Below, piece by piece: positions 61,258-64,000 of a stretch of 64,000 nt of DNA. The DNA is from Allocoprobacillus merdigallinarum (GTDB lineage: Bacteria; Bacillota_I; Bacilli_A; Erysipelotrichales; Coprobacillaceae), in assembly GCA_019117525.1 (NCBI GenBank), contig DWZO01000063.1:3895-67894 (forward strand), written 5' to 3'. The notes under the pieces are model-generated. The model was not told the origin of the DNA. It made no database searches and was given only the letters and a program-made list of their open reading frames with translations. The position numbers and the translations under genes are program-made. Numbering within the stretch: the first letter of the stretch is position 1; the number at the start of each line of letters is the position of its first letter.

Positions 61258-62442
61258 ATGGCTAAAGAAAAATTTGACCGCTCTAAAGCGCATGTTAATA
61301 TTGGAACAATTGGTCACGTTGACCATGGTAAAACAACTTTAACTGCAGCAATCACTACTGTTTTAGCACAAGAAGGAAATGCTCAAGCAATGGATTATGC
61401 TGCAATCGATGCTGCACCTGAAGAAAAAGAACGTGGAATCACAATCAACACTGCACACGTTGAATATCAAACAGCAACTCGTCACTATGCACACGTTGAC
61501 TGTCCAGGTCATGCTGACTACATCAAAAACATGATCACTGGTGCTGCTCAAATGGATGGAGCTATCTTAGTAGTAGCTGCTACTGATGGACCTATGCCAC
61601 AAACAAGAGAACACATCTTATTATCTCGTCAGGTAGGTGTACCTTACATCATCGTATTCTTAAATAAATGTGATATGGTTGATGATGACGAATTAATCGA
61701 ATTAGTTGAAATGGAAGTTCGTGAATTATTAAATGAATACGGATTCCCAGGAGATGACACTCCAATTATTCGTGGATCAGCTTTAAAAGCATTAGAAGGA
61801 GATCCAAAATGGGTACCAGCTATTCATGAATTAATGGATGCTGTAGATACTTATATTCCAACTCCAACTCGTGATACTGATAAACCATTCTTAATGCCAG
61901 TTGAAGACGTATTTACAATCACTGGACGTGGAACAGTTGCTACAGGACGTGTTGAAAGAGGACAATTAAAATTAAATGACCCAATCGAAATCGTTGGTAT
62001 TCATGAAACTCAAAATACAGTTGCTACTGGTATCGAAATGTTCCGTAAATTATTAGATTACGCTGAAGCAGGAGATAACGTAGGGGTATTATTAAGAGGT
62101 ATCAACAGAGATCAAATTCAACGTGGACAAGTATTAGCTAAACCAGGATCAGTACATCCACACAAAAAATTCGTATGCCAAGTTTACGTTTTATCAAAAG
62201 ATGAAGGTGGACGTCATACACCATTCTTCTCTAACTATAGACCACAATTCTATTTCAGAACTACTGACATCACTGGTGTTATCGAATTACCAGATGGTGT
62301 AGAAATGGTTATGCCAGGAGATAACGTAGAATTAACAGTTGAATTAATCCATGCTATCGCACTTGAAAATGGTACTAAATTCTCAATTCGTGAAGGTGGA
62401 AGAACTGTTGCTTCTGGAACAGTTACTGAAGTTATTGAATAA
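61258..62442 (+). CDS. tuf: Elongation factor Tu
   Basis: 394-residue GTPase carrying aminoacyl-tRNA to the ribosome: GHVDHGKTTLT, RGITINTAHVEY, DCPGHADY, NKCDMVDD. AGGAGGAAGCTTAA ribosome site. Codon choice is strongly biased toward TTA/GAA/GGA/CGT, as in the other highly expressed genes here. Confidence 0.99.
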   Translation: MAKEKFDRSKAHVNIGTIGHVDHGKTTLTAAITTVLAQEGNAQAMDYAAIDAAPEEKERGITINTAHVEYQTATRHYAHVDCPGHADYIKNMITGAAQMDGAILVVAATDGPMPQTREHILLSRQVGVPYIIVFLNKCDMVDDDELIELVEMEVRELLNEYGFPGDDTPIIRGSALKALEGDPKWVPAIHELMDAVDTYIPTPTRDTDKPFLMPVEDVFTITGRGTVATGRVERGQLKLNDPIEIVGIHETQNTVATGIEMFRKLLDYAEAGDNVGVLLRGINRDQIQRGQVLAKPGSVHPHKKFVCQVYVLSKDEGGRHTPFFSNYRPQFYFRTTDITGVIELPDGVEMVMPGDNVELTVELIHAIALENGTKFSIREGGRTVASGTVTEVIE

Positions 62443-62450
62443 TTTTCATG

Positions 62451-62477
62451 AAAAGGTATCTTATTGATACCTTTTTT
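62451..62477 (+). terminator. Intrinsic terminator of tuf
   Basis: AAAAGGTATC / GATACCTTTT perfect stem with a TTATT loop, then T. Confidence 0.88.
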
Positions 62478-62478
62478 G

Positions 62479-62507
62479 TTTACACTTTTTTATAAAAAGG
62501 TTATGAT
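62479..62507 (+). promoter_or_regulatory. Promoter of the HAD gene
   Basis: TTTACA (62479-62484), 17 bp, TATGAT (62502-62507), directly after the tuf terminator. Confidence 0.5.
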
Positions 62508-62528
62508 GTTAAAGTATGGAGGTGTGAT

Positions 62529-63320
62529 ATGAGCAAACTATTTTTCTTTGATATAGATGGAACACTTATTGAATGTAATAAAGGTATATATCGTATCCCA
62601 AATGATGTCCGCTATGGGATGAATCAACTAAAGAAACAGGGACATGATGTTTTTTTAGCGACTGGAAGATGTAAATGCTTTATTGTGGATGGAGTTATGG
62701 ATTATCCTTTTAGTGGTTATGTAACTTGTAATGGTGCTTATGTAGAATATAAAGGGAAAGAAATATATAAAAAGGTTGTTCCAAAAGAAGCTATTGAAAA
62801 AACACATCAGCTATGTGTTGAAAGAAACCTGGCATACTATTTTGAGGGCAATGATCATATTTATGTTTTAAATAAACAAAACCCTAAACATATTGAGTTT
62901 AAGAATAATTGGGGAATGAAAGATGAAATTATTATTGATTCATATCAAATTGATGAGATTGAAACATATATTGGGATGATTGTTTTAAATTCTCTTGATG
63001 ATAGAGAAATAATGTATCAAACATTATCACCTTATTTTGATATTCAACAGCATCAAAGTGGATTATCTTTTGATTTAACTTTAAAAGGTGAATCTAAAGC
63101 AAAAGGAATTCAAAAGCTTGTTGAAGCTTTAGGCAAAAATATTAAAGATACGATTGCATTTGGAGATGGACGAAATGATATTGAAATGCTCTCTTTTGTT
63201 GGATTAGGAATTGCCATGGGTAATGCTGCTGATGAAACAAAAGCAGTTGCCGATTATATTACGGATAATGTTGATTGCGATGGTATATTGAAAGCACTTA
63301 AACATTTTTCTTTTCTTTAG
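62529..63320 (+). CDS. Cof-type HAD-IIB phosphatase
   Basis: 263 residues: motif I FFDIDGTLI (D8, D10), motif II LATGRC, GESKAKGIQK lysine and GDGRNDIEML. It is closest in pattern to the 18995 and 30217 genes. GGAGGTGATATG gives the start. Substrate unknown. Confidence 0.9.
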   Translation: MSKLFFFDIDGTLIECNKGIYRIPNDVRYGMNQLKKQGHDVFLATGRCKCFIVDGVMDYPFSGYVTCNGAYVEYKGKEIYKKVVPKEAIEKTHQLCVERNLAYYFEGNDHIYVLNKQNPKHIEFKNNWGMKDEIIIDSYQIDEIETYIGMIVLNSLDDREIMYQTLSPYFDIQQHQSGLSFDLTLKGESKAKGIQKLVEALGKNIKDTIAFGDGRNDIEMLSFVGLGIAMGNAADETKAVADYITDNVDCDGILKALKHFSFL

Positions 63321-63329
63321 TGTTTATAG

Positions 63330-63358
63330 TTGAAATTATAAAGTTGATTTGATAAAAT
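63330..63358 (+). promoter_or_regulatory. Promoter of the EIIA gene
   Basis: TTGAAA (63330-63335), 17 bp, TAAAAT (63353-63358). Confidence 0.6.
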
Positions 63359-63406
63359 AAATATACAGAGTAATTCTGAATTTGTTTGTTAAAGGAGAAA
63401 TTGAAA

Positions 63407-63715
63407 ATGGATGAACAAGAACAAGTAGTTATTAACCTTATCGTAAACAGTGGAAGTGCACGTAGCTCTGCTATCGAAGCTATTCAATATGCAAAAGCTG
63501 GTGATTTAGATAAGGCTGATGAATCATTACAAAATGCAAAAGAAACTGTAAATGAAGCACATCATGCACAAACTGAATTAATTCAGGCTGAAATTAGAGG
63601 AGAAAAAGCTCCATTAAACTTATTAATGGTACACGCTCAAGATCATTTAATGACTGCATTAGTTGTTATTGATTTAGCACAAGAATTTATTGATCTTTAT
63701 AAAAAAATCAAATAA
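63407..63715 (+). CDS. PTS lactose/cellobiose-class EIIA protein
   Basis: A 102-residue all-helical phosphotransfer protein that forms trimers. The block LNLLMVHAQDHLMTAL holds H76, the likely phosphorylated histidine, with H80 nearby. It should feed an EIIB of the same class such as the one at 17801. It stands alone with its own promoter and terminator; no EIIC is adjacent. ATG 63407 follows AAAGGAGAAATTGAAA; the longer frame to 63386 covers the ribosome site. Confidence 0.93.
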   Translation: MDEQEQVVINLIVNSGSARSSAIEAIQYAKAGDLDKADESLQNAKETVNEAHHAQTELIQAEIRGEKAPLNLLMVHAQDHLMTALVVIDLAQEFIDLYKKIK

Positions 63716-63737
63716 TTAAAAGATTAGTGATTCAAGC

Positions 63738-63786
63738 AAAACCCCAATGACGGAGGATTAACTCAGTTAATGGGGTTTTATTTTTT
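63738..63786 (+). terminator. Intrinsic terminator of the EIIA gene
   Basis: AAAACCCCA (63738-63746) / TGGGGTTTT (63771-63779) stem with a 24-nt inner part containing a small TTAA..TTAA dyad, then ATTTTTT. Confidence 0.8.
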
Positions 63787-63901
63787 AAATTTATGAGTGA
63801 ATCTTTATAAAATTACAAATTAAAAAACATTGATAAATCCAATGAAAAATAGAATTTTGTAAAAAGAGGAATAAAAAAACGAAAAAAAGTAAAAAAAAGA
63901 C

Positions 63902-63930
63902 TTGCAAAGGTAAGGGATAGATGGTATTAT
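63902..63930 (+). promoter_or_regulatory. rRNA operon promoter
   Basis: TTGCAA (63902-63907), 17 bp, TATTAT (63925-63930), preceded by A-tracts (63860-63900) that look like an UP element. Confidence 0.7.
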
Positions 63931-63936
63931 AGATGA

Positions 63937-64000
63937 GCACTCGACGAGAGGGCACAGGGACATTGAAAACTGAACAGTAAACACGTCAATAAAGATAGGA
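63937..64000 (+). other. Start of an rRNA operon leader
   Basis: TTGAAAACTGAACAG (63963-63977) is the segment regularly found ahead of 16S rRNA in Firmicutes. The 16S gene must begin just past the end of the window. Confidence 0.7.

Noticed and set aside
1..64000. tRNA genes, prophage, integrases or other mobile elements
   Set aside because: None seen on either strand; gene order and base composition are uniform across the window.

Overview
The window is low-GC, housekeeping-type chromosome of a fermentative, spore-forming Firmicute. Strong AGGAGG ribosome sites, T-rich intrinsic terminators and TTGACA/TATAAT promoters with 16-17 bp spacers are everywhere. The mix of several PTS systems, AdhE, an ATP-dependent PEP carboxykinase, a glgC-glgD-glgA cluster and sporulation genes (spoVT, yabP, yabQ, cwlJ, gerQ) suggests the Coprobacillaceae/Erysipelotrichales (relatives of Coprobacillus, Thomasclavelia, Faecalibacillus). 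That placement is inference from gene content and style; no rRNA lies inside the window. I see no insertion sequence, prophage, CRISPR array or tRNA.

Layout. 0.2-17.8 kb is central carbon metabolism: a TIM-barrel protein of unknown role with a cre-like site in its promoter, pckA, eno, a glucose-type PTS EIICBA with a BglG/LicT-type antiterminator, a mannose-class PTS operon (manXYZ-manO) preceded by an RAT/terminator switch, a rhodanese, pgk-tpiA, adhE and a GH1 6-phospho-beta-glucosidase. 17.8-22.2 kb holds a stand-alone cellobiose-class EIIB, a small membrane NusG-II protein, a pair of tandemly duplicated small-RNA genes (the most unusual item here), a Cof-type HAD phosphatase and an NfnAB-like pair. 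22.3-27.3 kb is a Leloir galactose locus (galR divergent from galT-galM-galK). 27.4-38.7 kb contains a zinc-ribbon membrane protein, a YheO-like regulator, a CBS-type pyrophosphatase, HAD phosphatases, GDPD, the spoVT-rqcP-yabP-yabQ-divIC block, an esterase, ung, folC and the germination pair cwlJ-gerQ. 38.9-42.6 kb makes glycogen. 42.7-62.4 kb is the classical cysS-mrnC-rlmB-sigH-rpmG-secE-nusG-rplKA-rplJL-rpoBC-rpsL-rpsG-fusA-tuf information-processing region. The window ends with another HAD, a cellobiose-class EIIA and the promoter and leader of an rRNA operon whose 16S gene lies just outside.

How the genes work together. Sugars enter through PTS proteins, pass through eno, pgk and tpiA, and are fermented by AdhE; surplus carbon goes to glycogen. 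Regulation is visible in the DNA: a 13/14 cre match, an RAT antitermination site, perfect palindromes at the eno and gal promoters, a Rex-like site at adhE, and the rplJ (L10) leader.

The most promising undescribed element is at 18.64-18.99 kb. Two nearly identical genes of about 75 nt each have a promoter, a 9-bp stem closing a C-rich (CCCTCTCCC) loop, and a 10-bp terminator whose loop is TTCCCC. Each is preceded by TTCA(T/C)A boxes repeated exactly every 11 bp, the spacing used by PhoP/PhoB-family response regulators. This looks like a response-regulator-controlled pair of anti-Shine-Dalgarno small RNAs.
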